Source: Acidimicrobiia bacterium (lineage in GTDB: Bacteria; Actinomycetota; Acidimicrobiia; Spongiisociales; Spongiisociaceae). Taken from it: a DNA stretch of 64,000 nucleotides. Below are positions 17,104 through 25,097 of the stretch, in pieces. A model generated the notes under the pieces. That model did not search any database. It had not been told where the DNA came from and was given only the letters and a program-made list of their open reading frames with translations. The position numbers and the translations under genes are program-made. The stretch covers positions 40,815-104,814 of the forward strand of contig VXMM01000056.1 in NCBI GenBank assembly GCA_009841105.1. The letters are read 5' to 3'. The first letter of the stretch is position 1. Each line of letters opens with the position of its first letter.

Positions 17104-18465
17104 ATGAACGATCGATCCCCTCTCTCCGGAGGCCTCGATCTCCCACGCATGGTGACCGATGTGCCCGGCCCGAAGTCGCGGGCAGTATTCCGGCGGGATC
17201 AGGACGTTCTGGCGGCCGGCAACTCGGCCGGGTCGCTGTGGTCGGAGCTGGCCGTGATCGAAGGGCGCGGCGCCATGATCCGGGACGCCGACGGAAACTG
17301 GCTCCTCGACGCGTGCGCCGGCACCGTGGTTATGAACCTGGGCCATGGGCATCCGGCAGTGGCGACGGCAGTGGGCGACCAGGCCCGCCTGCTGACCCAC
17401 TTCTACGACTTCGCCACCGAGGTCAGGCCACGGTTCGTGGAACTCCTCAGGAGCACCCTTCCGGAGAGCTTCGACGCCTTCCACCTCGCCAACTCGGGAA
17501 GCGAGGCCGTGGAGGCGGCCCTCCGGACGGTCCGCTCGGCGACCGGCCGGCACGAGGTGATCGCCTTCCACAACGGCTACCACGGCCGGACGCTGGGCGC
17601 CCTCTCCCTGACCACGGGAGCCGGGCGGGAGGGCCTCGGGCCGTTCCTGCCCGGCGTGGTGCACGCGGCGGCCCCCGATCCCATGGAATCGCCGGACTGG
17701 AACGAAGCAGATCGGGTCGAGGCGTGTGGCAGGCGACTCGAGCGGATGGCGTCCCAGGTATTGGCCGGACCACCCGCCGCGGTCATTATCGAGCCCCTAC
17801 AGGGGGCGGGCGGCATGATCCCGATCCCGTCGCGGTTCCTGGAGCTGCTGAGCGCCTTCTGCGACCGCACCGGGGCCCTGCTCGTATTCGACGAGATCCT
17901 GACCGGCGGCGGCCGCACCGGCCGCCTCTGGGCCCACGAGCACTCCGGGGTCGTACCCGACCTCCTGCTGCTGGGGAAGGGCATCGGCGGCGGGTTCCCG
18001 ATCGGCATCGTGGCCGGACCTCGCCGGGTCATGGATGCCGGCCCAGGTGCCCAGCCCACCCACAACAGCAGCACTTTCGGCGGCAACCCGCTCGCCTGCG
18101 CGGCCGGACTGGCTGCGCTGACCGCCCTGCTCGAAGAGGGTCTGGTGGACAACGCCTCCCGGGTGGGTGAACACCTGATCACCGCGCTCGGAGAGCGACT
18201 TGCGCAACGTCGCCACGTCGCGGACGTCCGGGGACTGGGCCTGGCTGTCGGTGTCGAGATGGTCCGGGATCCGGCCACGCGCACCCCCGTTTCCGGTGAC
18301 TTCATCCGAGACGTTCTGCGCGGTCTCCTCCGTAGGGGTGTCGTGATATCCAGCACCGGCCACGTGATGAGGATCACCCCTCCCCTCTGCCTGACGATCC
18401 CCCAAGCCGACTTCATCGCCCGGGCCGTCGATAGCACCCTGCTCGAACTGGAAGGGCGACCATGA
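17104..18465 (+). CDS. Class III (omega-type) aminotransferase
   Basis: The 453-residue PLP enzyme belongs to the ornithine/GABA/omega-amino-acid aminotransferase fold family. Asp263 in VFDEILTGGGRTG contacts the PLP ring nitrogen, and Lys292 in LLLGKGIGGGFPIG forms the Schiff base. The NSGSEAVEAALR phosphate-binding segment is present, as is HNGYHGRT. Length and motif spacing are normal. ATG 17104 follows the second thiamine enzyme by 51 bp. It would transfer an amino group from an omega-amino compound to an oxoacid; the donor is unknown. Confidence 0.93.
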   Translation: MNDRSPLSGGLDLPRMVTDVPGPKSRAVFRRDQDVLAAGNSAGSLWSELAVIEGRGAMIRDADGNWLLDACAGTVVMNLGHGHPAVATAVGDQARLLTHFYDFATEVRPRFVELLRSTLPESFDAFHLANSGSEAVEAALRTVRSATGRHEVIAFHNGYHGRTLGALSLTTGAGREGLGPFLPGVVHAAAPDPMESPDWNEADRVEACGRRLERMASQVLAGPPAAVIIEPLQGAGGMIPIPSRFLELLSAFCDRTGALLVFDEILTGGGRTGRLWAHEHSGVVPDLLLLGKGIGGGFPIGIVAGPRRVMDAGPGAQPTHNSSTFGGNPLACAAGLAALTALLEEGLVDNASRVGEHLITALGERLAQRRHVADVRGLGLAVGVEMVRDPATRTPVSGDFIRDVLRGLLRRGVVISSTGHVMRITPPLCLTIPQADFIARAVDSTLLELEGRP

Positions 18466-18517
18466 CCGTCACCCCCGTCGGACTCCCACTCGACCGGTAA
18501 GGGGCCTGGCGGCGCAG

Positions 18518-19117
18518 GTGCCGGGAGTGTCACGCCGGGCCGGGAGTTGGGCGATCCTTGCCATCGTGCTGGCCTGCCTGGTCGGCGCGTGCCGAGCCGC
18601 GGCACCATCGACCACCATCGCCGACCCGGCAACGCCGACCACGGCCACCACCGGGACCACGGCCTTGACCTCCCCGTCGACGTCGACCGGTACCGGCCCG
18701 CAGATCACCTCCGACGGAGTGGTGGACCAGGATGCCGAGGATTGCCACAGCTTCACCGTCGGGCTCGACCGGTTCGTCTATAACCGGCTACGGCCCGTGG
18801 TCGAGAACGCGGCCGACCTGCTGCATTCCCCTCAGGAAGACGCAGACCCGTCCCATGTGGCGGAGTCGCTAGCGGAAGCGAGCAGGCAACTCGCCGGACT
18901 TGTCGAGGAACTCGATCTCATGGGGATACCGCCACGGGAGGTCGTCGATCTGCTGCTCTCGATCCGGGAGGGCACGCGGCTCTATGCCGCGAGCTTCGAC
19001 AAGGGAGCCCGCGGCTGGGCGTCGGGCAACCAGGACCTGATCGGTGAGGCCGAGGCCGAGGTCCAGGAGGCATCAGCGATTCTGACCGAGATGTTCGGCT
19101 TGCAACTCTGCGGATGA
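18518..19117 (+). CDS. Thr-rich-tethered lipoprotein of unknown function
   Basis: This 199-residue protein has a signal peptide with lipobox LVGAC, a Thr/Ser-rich tether (residues about 28-65), and then a mostly helical domain containing two Cys (DCHSF and the C-terminal LCG). No known domain was recognised. GTG 18518 places the signal peptide correctly. It sits 52 bp after the aminotransferase and about 108 bp before the next hydrolase on the same strand. It could be an envelope partner of the importer, but this is a guess from position. Confidence 0.7.
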   Translation: MPGVSRRAGSWAILAIVLACLVGACRAAAPSTTIADPATPTTATTGTTALTSPSTSTGTGPQITSDGVVDQDAEDCHSFTVGLDRFVYNRLRPVVENAADLLHSPQEDADPSHVAESLAEASRQLAGLVEELDLMGIPPREVVDLLLSIREGTRLYAASFDKGARGWASGNQDLIGEAEAEVQEASAILTEMFGLQLCG

Positions 19118-19225
19118 GGAACATTGTGGGTGCAGGACTTGGCGCAGGGCCACTATGCAGTCCCGGCACGTGCCGATTCGGGTAGGGTCGAAGTAACGAC
19201 GGGATCGACCAGCCGGGGAGATGAC

Positions 19226-20152
19226 ATGGCGTTGCAGGTAATGACGGTGCGAGGGCCGGTCTCGCCTGATGAGTTGGGCCACACCCAGACGCACGACCAC
19301 GTATTCTCCGATATCTCGTGGGCCCGCCACCGCTGGGTGGCCATGCCGAACACCGACGAGGTCCAGATGACCGAGGAGGTCGGCTTTTACAAGGACGCCG
19401 GCGGCGGCACCCTCGTCGAGTGCACGCTGGAGCACATCGGTCGGATGCCCGAGGCGATGCAGCGGATCTCCGAAACCACCGGAGTACACATCGTGATGGG
19501 AACCGGCTTCTACAGGGAGCCCTACTACCCCGAGTTCGTCAACAAGTGGACCACTCGCCGCCTGGCCGAGTACATGGTCGACGAGATCGAGAACGGTTGG
19601 GCGGACACCGGTATCCGCCCAGGCATCATCGGCGAGATCGGTATCGACAAGCGCTGGGTGCAGGGCGTGGAGGAGCGGGTCATCCGCGCCGCCGCCCGTG
19701 CCCATCACGCCAGCGGCCTGGCGATCACCACCCATACCCCGCCGCACACGGCCCTGCTCTTCCACGAGATATTGCTGGAGGAAGAGGTGCCGCCGGACCG
19801 GATCATCTACGGCCACCTGGACAACACGTTGGAGATGGACGAACTGGAGCGCGTCGCCCAGACCGGCGCCTACATCCAGTTCGACCTGATCGGCATCGAG
19901 TGGATCAACGTTGACGTCCGGCGGGCCCGGTTCCTGGCCGAGTTGATCCGTCGGGGTCACCGGGACCGGCTGCTGGTCGCCCAAGACATGCCCGCTCGGC
20001 CGCGCCTGATGACCAACGGAGGCCACGGCTACCGGCACCTGATCGACAGCTTCCTACCGATGCTCCGCAACGAGGGCGTGGACGAGGAGACCATCCACCA
20101 CATCACCCACACCAACCCCGCTCGAGTCCTCGCCGTGGATAGCGCCGACTGA
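19226..20152 (+). CDS. Phosphotriesterase-family metal-dependent hydrolase, paralogue A2
   Basis: This 308-residue hydrolase is the close partner of the gene product at 1941-2855 (about 75% identity by hand alignment without gaps). All ligand positions are conserved: His23, His25 (HDH), Glu137, His170, His197, Asp254. ATG 19226 is chosen because GGGGAG lies 5 nt upstream; the longer open frame adds non-family sequence. It is the last gene of the plus-strand island. Two A-type and two B-type copies in the same 20 kb point to expansion for a set of related substrates. Confidence 0.9.
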   Translation: MALQVMTVRGPVSPDELGHTQTHDHVFSDISWARHRWVAMPNTDEVQMTEEVGFYKDAGGGTLVECTLEHIGRMPEAMQRISETTGVHIVMGTGFYREPYYPEFVNKWTTRRLAEYMVDEIENGWADTGIRPGIIGEIGIDKRWVQGVEERVIRAAARAHHASGLAITTHTPPHTALLFHEILLEEEVPPDRIIYGHLDNTLEMDELERVAQTGAYIQFDLIGIEWINVDVRRARFLAELIRRGHRDRLLVAQDMPARPRLMTNGGHGYRHLIDSFLPMLRNEGVDEETIHHITHTNPARVLAVDSAD

Positions 20153-20554
20153 CGGAAACGACCATTCGAAAGACACACCGATGCCCAGATCGCCGCGTCT
20201 AGCCAGGGACCGTTGAACATCCTCCCTGGCACATACTCGGCATCATCGAGAGCCGGAGCAAACCAGGGTGGGGGTGGCTCCAAAGGACTTCCAGAGTCCT
20301 GCTGCCCGACAGGATTCTCGGATCCCGCAATCCGGCGCACAGTCCTCAAACCAAGCGACTGGCACGCCGACTGCTGAGCGAGGTAGGCCTCGGCGGGTTC
20401 GAAGTCCACCCTGCTGATGGAACCCTGTCGTAACACGAAGTCCTAAGGCAACCCAGGGAGGGCCCGTTCGGCGATGATGGTGAAGTTACGCCAATGCCCG
20501 CCGGGATCGCGACCCCGTTTGCCGACTCGGGTGTTACCCGGGGATTGCTCAGGG
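20153..20554. other. 402-bp stretch with no confident gene
   Basis: A minus-strand frame (about 20153-20436) reads protein-like for some 90 codons but has no recognisable family, no ribosome-binding site and a stop upstream. It may be decayed coding sequence. A GGTTCGAAGTCC-like segment near 20397 resembles a tRNA T-arm but does not fold as one. Confidence 0.5.
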
Positions 20555-21286
20555 TCAGGCGGTGGCGTCCATGAAGGCTTGGCGGAGTTCCTGCTCGGGG
20601 ATGGAGCCGAACCAGCGGTTGACCTCGACGCCGTTCACCGCGAATACACCGACCGGCTGGTAAGTCACCTCGAAGGCGGCGAATATCGAGTTGTCCTCAT
20701 CCAGTAGCCAGCGGGTCGCGCCGGAGGTGAGGAAACCGCGGGCGGCGGAGGCCGTCTTCTCGTGGGTCGAAGCCCAGGCGACCGCGATCACGTCCACCTG
20801 GCCGGCGTACTCGCCGGCTACATAGTCAACGACGGGCAACTCCCGTCGGCAGGCCGGTCACCACTCCGCCCAGAACAGGTAGAGGACGGGGCGCGTGGCC
20901 TCGGTCGTGACGAAGGTGGTCCCGTCATCCAGTTCCAGGGTGAGGGCCGGAATCGGGGGTCCCTCGGGAACGGCAACCGGCTGGGTGGCCTGGGTCGTCT
21001 CCGGAACGGCGGTCGTCTCGACGACGGTGGTGGTCGCCGGCGCCTCGGCCGGCTCTTCCGGCGCCGCGGTCGTGGTGGTTGCGGCGGGCGGATCCTCCGC
21101 GACGGTGGTACCGGACACTGCGGTGGTGGCCGTGGTCGCGGACGTAGTGGCCGAGGTGGCGGCCGTCGAGGTCGTGGCCGGCTCCGCCGGTTCGGACGCC
21201 GCCTGCTCGTCCGATCCGCCTCCGCATGCCCCCAGGACAATGACGGCGGCCAGGATGGCGCCCACCACTCGATTGCGGCCTCTCAT
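20555..21286 (-). CDS. Candidate selenocysteine-containing thioredoxin-fold lipoprotein (UxxC)
   Basis: Read through the UGA at 20858-20860, the product is 243 residues. A lipobox (VLGAC) anchors it outside the membrane, a Thr/Ala/Pro-rich tether covers about residues 24-110, and a TlpA/ResA-like thioredoxin domain follows. The domain reads LYLFWAEW-U-PAC-RRELPVVDY, so the UGA replaces exactly the first Cys of the expected CPAC active site (U143, C146), and the frame continues intact to YQPVGVF (the cis-Pro region) and the stop at 20555. A perfect 7-bp hairpin follows at selenocysteine-insertion spacing. TATCAT ends 8 nt before the ATG at 21286, consistent with a leaderless message. Alternatives are a TGC-to-TGA point mutation or a sequencing error. 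Role: thiol-disulfide exchange in the cell envelope. Confidence 0.75.
20814..20857 (-). promoter_or_regulatory. SECIS-like hairpin after the in-frame UGA
   Basis: On the minus strand, the upper stem CGACGGG (20848-20842) pairs perfectly with CCCGUCG (20836-20830), leaving the loop AGUUG (20841-20837). The loop begins 17 nt after the UGA and has G in its second position. This agrees with the published bacterial SECIS rule of a hairpin whose loop starts about 16-37 nt after UGA with a G in the first two loop positions. An outer stem CCGGC (20857-20853) with GCCGG (20818-20814) could extend it. Confidence 0.65.
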
Positions 21287-21294
21287 ACCCCCCA

Positions 21295-21300
21295 ATGATA
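21295..21300 (-). promoter_or_regulatory. Candidate -10 box (TATCAT) for the UxxC lipoprotein gene
   Basis: TATCAT on the minus strand ends 8 nt before ATG 21286. This supports that start over the longer frame to 21328, whose extra residues precede the signal peptide. Confidence 0.4.
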
Positions 21301-21358
21301 CGCATCGACCGGAGTAACCGTTAGCCATCCGCGTGTTGTTTCCGCAGAACCAGCGGGA

Positions 21359-22393
21359 TCAGCCCCCGGCCAACTCCAGGCTCCGCGCAACCACCCTGTC
21401 CAGGACGTCGCCGGCAGTACCGCTGTCGATCGACTCGGCGGCTACGGCAACGGCTTCGGCCAGGTCGTTCGTGCGGCCCGATGCAGCGATGGCGGCGGCC
21501 GCGTTCAGCATGGAGACATCTCGATGCGGACCGGGTTCGCCATCAAGGACGCGGCGGGTGATGCCCGCGTTGACCTCTGCCGTCCCGCCCAGGAGCTCGG
21601 CCACGGATGCCGGTTGCAGGCCCACTTCCATGGGCGACACGTCCGTTCGGGACACCTCGCCTCTGTCAAGCCGCCAGACCACTGAAGGGCCGCTCAGGGT
21701 GAGCTCGTCCAGACCGTCCGAGCCGTGGAACACTAGGGCCCGCTCCGACCCCCGGAGGCTCAGCACCCGGACCATGCGCTCAGCCATGCGCCCATCCGCC
21801 ACCCCGAGCGCATACTTCCGCACCCCGGCCGGATTGCTCAAGGGGCCCAGGAAGTTGAAGACCGTGGGAATGCCGAGTTCCTTGCGAACCGGCCCGGCAA
21901 AGCGCATGGCCGGGTGGTAGACCGGCGCCAGAAAGAAGGCGTAGCCCGTGTCCATGAACAACCGGCGGTTCCTGTCGGGCGGCAGGTCGATGATCACCCC
22001 CAGGGCCTCCAGCACGTCCGCCGAGCCGCACTTGGACGACATGGACCGGTTGCCGTGCTTGGCGATCGGTATCCCGGCGCCGGCGGCGACGAAGGAGGCG
22101 GTGGTGGAAATGTTGAAGGTGCCGGAGCGATCGCCTCCGGTTCCCACGATGTCCACGGGATCGGCGTCGCCGAGGTCGACCCGGACCGCCGCCTCCACCA
22201 TGCCGTCGACCAGCCCACCCATCTCCTCTACCGTCTCCCCCTTCATACGGAGCGCCACGATCAGACCAGCAATCTGGGCAGGGGAAGCGAGGCCGCCCAT
22301 TACCTGGCGCATGGCCTGGCGGGCCTGGGTGCGATTCAGGTCGGCGCCCCGAGAGATCGTGCCCAGAACCTCCGACCAGGAGAAGTCGGTCAT
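21359..22393 (-). CDS. trpD: Anthranilate phosphoribosyltransferase
   Basis: The 344-residue enzyme joins anthranilate to PRPP in tryptophan biosynthesis. The family motif DIVGTGGDRSGTFNISTT binds PRPP, KHGNRSMSSKCGSADVLEA follows, and the C-terminal alpha/beta domain is complete. ATG 22393 is preferred because TAAACT ends 7 nt upstream (leaderless) and the N-terminus then matches the family; GTG 22447 would add 18 residues. No other trp gene is adjacent. The UxxC lipoprotein gene lies 72 bp downstream on the same strand with its own promoter-like box. Confidence 0.95.
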   Translation of the reverse strand: MTDFSWSEVLGTISRGADLNRTQARQAMRQVMGGLASPAQIAGLIVALRMKGETVEEMGGLVDGMVEAAVRVDLGDADPVDIVGTGGDRSGTFNISTTASFVAAGAGIPIAKHGNRSMSSKCGSADVLEALGVIIDLPPDRNRRLFMDTGYAFFLAPVYHPAMRFAGPVRKELGIPTVFNFLGPLSNPAGVRKYALGVADGRMAERMVRVLSLRGSERALVFHGSDGLDELTLSGPSVVWRLDRGEVSRTDVSPMEVGLQPASVAELLGGTAEVNAGITRRVLDGEPGPHRDVSMLNAAAAIAASGRTNDLAEAVAVAAESIDSGTAGDVLDRVVARSLELAGG

Positions 22394-22400
22394 TGCGGGG

Positions 22401-22406
22401 AGTTTA
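22401..22406 (-). promoter_or_regulatory. Candidate -10 box (TAAACT) for leaderless trpD mRNA
   Basis: TAAACT on the minus strand ends 7 nt before ATG 22393, with no Shine-Dalgarno between. Confidence 0.4.
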
Positions 22407-22485
22407 TCAGTGGTCCTGCTCCGGACCGGGCGAGACCTGTCTGACACCCATGTTCCTCGACGAGCAGGCTCAGCCGAACGCGGAA

Positions 22486-22520
22486 GGTACGGGGCCGGGA
22501 AAGGTTACCGACCCCGTACC
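22486..22520. repeat. Perfect 9-bp inverted repeat
   Basis: GGTACGGGG (22486-22494) and CCCCGTACC (22512-22520) are complementary with a 17-nt loop. It lies between trpD and the aquaporin terminator and could be a second terminator stem or a protein-binding palindrome. Confidence 0.5.
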
Positions 22521-22522
22521 TC

Positions 22523-22547
22523 AAAAGGCCTGAGGAGGAAGGCCTTT
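22523..22547 (-). terminator. Rho-independent-like terminator after aquaporin gene
   Basis: On the minus strand AAAGGCC, a 10-nt loop, then GGCCTTTT form a hairpin ending in Ts, beginning 2 nt after the aquaporin stop codon. Confidence 0.6.
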
Positions 22548-22548
22548 C

Positions 22549-23193
22549 TCAAGAAGCCTCGGTGTTGATGAAACGGTCCACGTAGACCGCTACGGCGCCA
22601 CCCACCAGGGGACCCACGATGTAAGCCCAGGCGTCGGTGAAGTCAGTAGCGACGATGGCGGGGCCCAGACTCCGCACCGGGTTGACGGAGGCGCCCGTTA
22701 TGGGGTACACCGCGAGGTGGATCGCAACCAGTGTCAAACCGATGATGACCGGCGCGGTGGCATTCTCGCCCGAGCTGACACGCAGGATGACTATCACCAG
22801 GAAGGCGGTGAACAGCGCCTCGAGAGCCAGTACCCAGATCGAACCGATGTCCGACCAGTCCCCGACCACGGTCCTACCGACCGCCGTAGTACCCATCACG
22901 GCGGCCACCAGGCCCGAAGCCAGGACCGCTCCCGCGAGCTGGGCGACGATGTATCCGACCGCATCGGCGGCGGTGATCTCACCCCGGATAAGCTGGGCCA
23001 GCGTGACGGCAGGGTTGTAGTGGCCGCCCGACACCGACCCGAACATGTAGAGCCCGATCAGGAGAGCCAGACCGAACCCGAAGGCTATGGCAACGATGCT
23101 GCCGCCGGAGCTGAGGATCGCCATGGAACCGACGCCGATCAGTACGAAAGCACCCAGCAACTCCGCTAGGTACTTGTTGAGTGAACCTGTCAA
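22549..23193 (-). CDS. Aquaporin / MIP-family channel
   Basis: This 214-residue protein has six membrane helices and two half-helix pore loops, SGGHYNPAVT and GASVNPVRSLGPA. The second loop has NPV instead of the canonical NPA; the Arg of the selectivity filter is retained (NPVR). It would conduct water, glycerol or small neutral solutes. TTG at 23191-23193 is taken as start because GGGAGG stands 7 nt before it and the N-terminal helix begins shortly after. It is transcribed away from the membrane protein at 23332 and ends in a terminator hairpin. Confidence 0.92.
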   Translation of the reverse strand: MTGSLNKYLAELLGAFVLIGVGSMAILSSGGSIVAIAFGFGLALLIGLYMFGSVSGGHYNPAVTLAQLIRGEITAADAVGYIVAQLAGAVLASGLVAAVMGTTAVGRTVVGDWSDIGSIWVLALEALFTAFLVIVILRVSSGENATAPVIIGLTLVAIHLAVYPITGASVNPVRSLGPAIVATDFTDAWAYIVGPLVGGAVAVYVDRFINTEAS

Positions 23194-23331
23194 GACGGGC
23201 CTCCCTGTCGAGGTGAGTTACTTGTCGGAGGTTAGACCCACCACCACCCTCCGGCGTTTCATTCCCGGCCTCGGATCCGGCCGCCGGGACCGGCCCCATC
23301 CGGGGCGACTCCCGGGCGTACGTGACAGATC

Positions 23332-23730
23332 ATGAAGTCGATCAACGCGGTGGCGGTGGGTCTCGGGGCGGTGGCAGGCCTGCTCTCGATGGTCTTCGCC
23401 GGGCTGATCGGCCTGGCCGTGCTGTGGCTCGGCGCCCGGGCCGGCATCGATACCGGCGACACCATCACCTGGGCGGTCCTGGCTGTTGCCCTGTTCGGGG
23501 GCGAGCACGTGGCTGGATACGTGGCCGGACGCCTGGTTCCGCCCTTCTTCGCGCGCATGCACGGCGCCGTGGCCGCCCTGACCGTCTACGCGGTGGTGGC
23601 CACGTTCAGCCTGGTGGCCGGTAGTCCCGCCGGCCCGCTGACCCTGGGCGGGTTCGCCCTGGTCGCCGCGGTCATCGGCCACGTCGCCGGGGCGGTCGGG
23701 GGCAGGCACGGCCCCAGCGACCAGACCTAG
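23332..23730 (+). CDS. Small four-helix membrane protein, unknown function
   Basis: The 132-residue product is almost wholly hydrophobic, with four predicted membrane helices and Gly/Ala-rich packing (for example LFGGEHVAGYVAGRLVPP). No motif identifies a function; it broadly resembles small actinobacterial membrane proteins of unknown role. It is divergent from the aquaporin gene (138-bp shared gap) and ends just before the 3' end of the RNase P RNA gene, which is on the other strand. Confidence 0.65.
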   Translation: MKSINAVAVGLGAVAGLLSMVFAGLIGLAVLWLGARAGIDTGDTITWAVLAVALFGGEHVAGYVAGRLVPPFFARMHGAVAALTVYAVVATFSLVAGSPAGPLTLGGFALVAAVIGHVAGAVGGRHGPSDQT

Positions 23731-23746
23731 GTGGCGGCTGAGAGGG

Positions 23747-24118
23747 CTGCGACGAGCCCGCCGGTAAGCCGGATTCTGTACCCGCCTGTAGCGGGCGACG
23801 GCCATCCATCTGGGGTCTGCGTTACCGCCAGACCTCGGTGCGGTCCACCCGAAGCTTGACCGGCGGACCACCGACGCCTCTGCTTGACCTTGCTCCGGGA
23901 GGGGTTTACCAGCCACCCCGGTCTCCCGGGATGCTGGTGGTCTCTTACACCACCTTTTCACCCTTGCCTGTGCCCCCGAAGGAGCCATCGGCGGTCTGGT
24001 CTCTGTGGCACTTTCCGTCGGGTCGCCCCGCCTGGGCGTTACCCAGCTCCCTGTCCTGTGGAGTCCGGACTTTCCTCGATTGCCCTGAGCAACCGCGGCC
24101 GTCTGGCGAACTCGCCGC
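23747..24118 (-). ncRNA. rnpB: RNase P RNA (class A-like)
   Basis: The minus strand carries the conserved core GAGGAAAGTCCGGACTCC near the 5' end, then GGTAACGCC, CAGGCAAGGGTGAAAAGG, GGTGTAAGAGACCACC and AAACCCC. It closes with ACAGAATCCGGCTTACCGG near the 3' end, all in RNase P RNA order. The 5' segment GCGGCGAGUUCGCC pairs with the 3' segment GGCGGGCUCGUCGC as helix P1, which sets the ends to within a few bases. It is the catalytic RNA that trims pre-tRNA 5' ends. The SRAP gene is divergent on the other side. Confidence 0.95.
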
Positions 24119-24200
24119 AGGCGGACAGGATAGTGACGGTGCGTCTCGAATGGCCGCACGGCGGGCGAGCATCCGAATGGCCGGTAACCTGGAGGACCGG

Positions 24201-24893
24201 ATGTGTGGGCGGTACGTCATAAACGCCGAGCCCGATGACCTGGCCGGCTACTTCGGCGTGGATCGAGTGATGACCGAGCGTCTCGAACCCAGCTACAACG
24301 TGGCGCCGACCGACCCTGTGTACGCCGTGGCCGAGCACAGAGGATCCCGGCAACTGGGCTCATTCCGCTGGGGCCTGATACCCCACTGGTCCGCCGGCCG
24401 GAAGGGCCCGCTCAACATCAACGCCCGGGCAGAAACGGTGGCCACCAAGCCTGCCTTCCGGGATTCGATGCGCCGCAGGCGGTGCATCCTGCCGGCCACC
24501 GGGTTTTTCGAATGGGGTCACACCGCGGTCGGGAAGCATCCCTACTTCGTGAGGATGGCCGACGACTCTCCGATGGCCTTCGCCGGCATCTGGGCGGCCT
24601 GGAAGGACCCGGAGACCGAGGAGTGGATCCGGAGCGCCGCCATCATCACCACCATCGCCAACGAGGGTTTGTCCTCGATCCACACCCGCATGCCGGTGAT
24701 CCTGGAACCCGACCATTGGGACCTGTGGTTGGACCGTGACATCCGATCCGCCGGGGCCGTCGAGCCGCTCCTGGGTCCGTTGGCCGACTCCAAGCTGACC
24801 TGGTACCCGGTGTCCCACCAGGTCAACAGCGTGCGAAACAACCTCCCCACCAATATCACCCCCCTGTCCCGGCTCGAATTGCTCGACTCGTAG
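24201..24893 (+). CDS. SRAP-domain protein (HMCES/YedK family)
   Basis: The 230-residue protein covers the full SRAP domain. Catalytic Cys2 is exposed after Met1 removal (MCGRY), followed by YNVAPT, INARAET, CILPATGFFEW with the active-site Glu, and IHTRMPVIL with the catalytic His. Family members crosslink through Cys2 to abasic sites in single-stranded DNA and shield them. ATG 24201 is required for Cys2 and has GGAGG 5 nt upstream. It is divergent from rnpB. The call is firm. Confidence 0.95.
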   Translation: MCGRYVINAEPDDLAGYFGVDRVMTERLEPSYNVAPTDPVYAVAEHRGSRQLGSFRWGLIPHWSAGRKGPLNINARAETVATKPAFRDSMRRRRCILPATGFFEWGHTAVGKHPYFVRMADDSPMAFAGIWAAWKDPETEEWIRSAAIITTIANEGLSSIHTRMPVILEPDHWDLWLDRDIRSAGAVEPLLGPLADSKLTWYPVSHQVNSVRNNLPTNITPLSRLELLDS

Positions 24894-24971
24894 GCGGCAG
24901 GAGTATCTCCACGGCCCACGATCGCCAGTTGGCCGGAGACTGAGGCTCCCGGCATCACCAGCCCTGCCTGG

Positions 24972-25061
24972 AACCTCAGGATCAGGGCGTCAGATATGAC
25001 GTTCTCCGCCCCAAGAACAACCAGGCCGGCCAACCTCAGGATCAGGGCGTCAGATATGACG
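24972..25061. repeat. Two 30-bp direct repeats, 60-bp period
   Basis: Identical 30-bp copies lie at 24972-25001 and 25032-25061. Each ends in a CGTCA-GATA-TGACG palindrome. The 30-bp segments after each copy are also partly alike (CAAGAA...CCAGGC), so this is a degenerate 60-bp tandem duplication rather than unrelated spacers. Confidence 0.8.
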
Positions 25062-25097
25062 CGCTCTTCCTCAAGAATGGCCAGGCGCCAAATCGTG

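Noticed and set aside
20385..20410. tRNA T-arm-like GGTTCGAAGTCC
   Set aside because: The flanking bases do not form a T-stem, and no acceptor or anticodon arms can be placed.
20153..20436. Minus-strand frame as a transposase or gene remnant
   Set aside because: Some protein-like flavour, but no DDE-type motif, terminal repeats, start signal or recognisable family.
24972..25061. CRISPR-like spacing: 30-bp repeat, 30-bp gap, 30-bp repeat
   Set aside because: Only two copies, the gap and the sequence after copy 2 are similar to each other, and no cas gene is near. A degenerate tandem duplication fits better.
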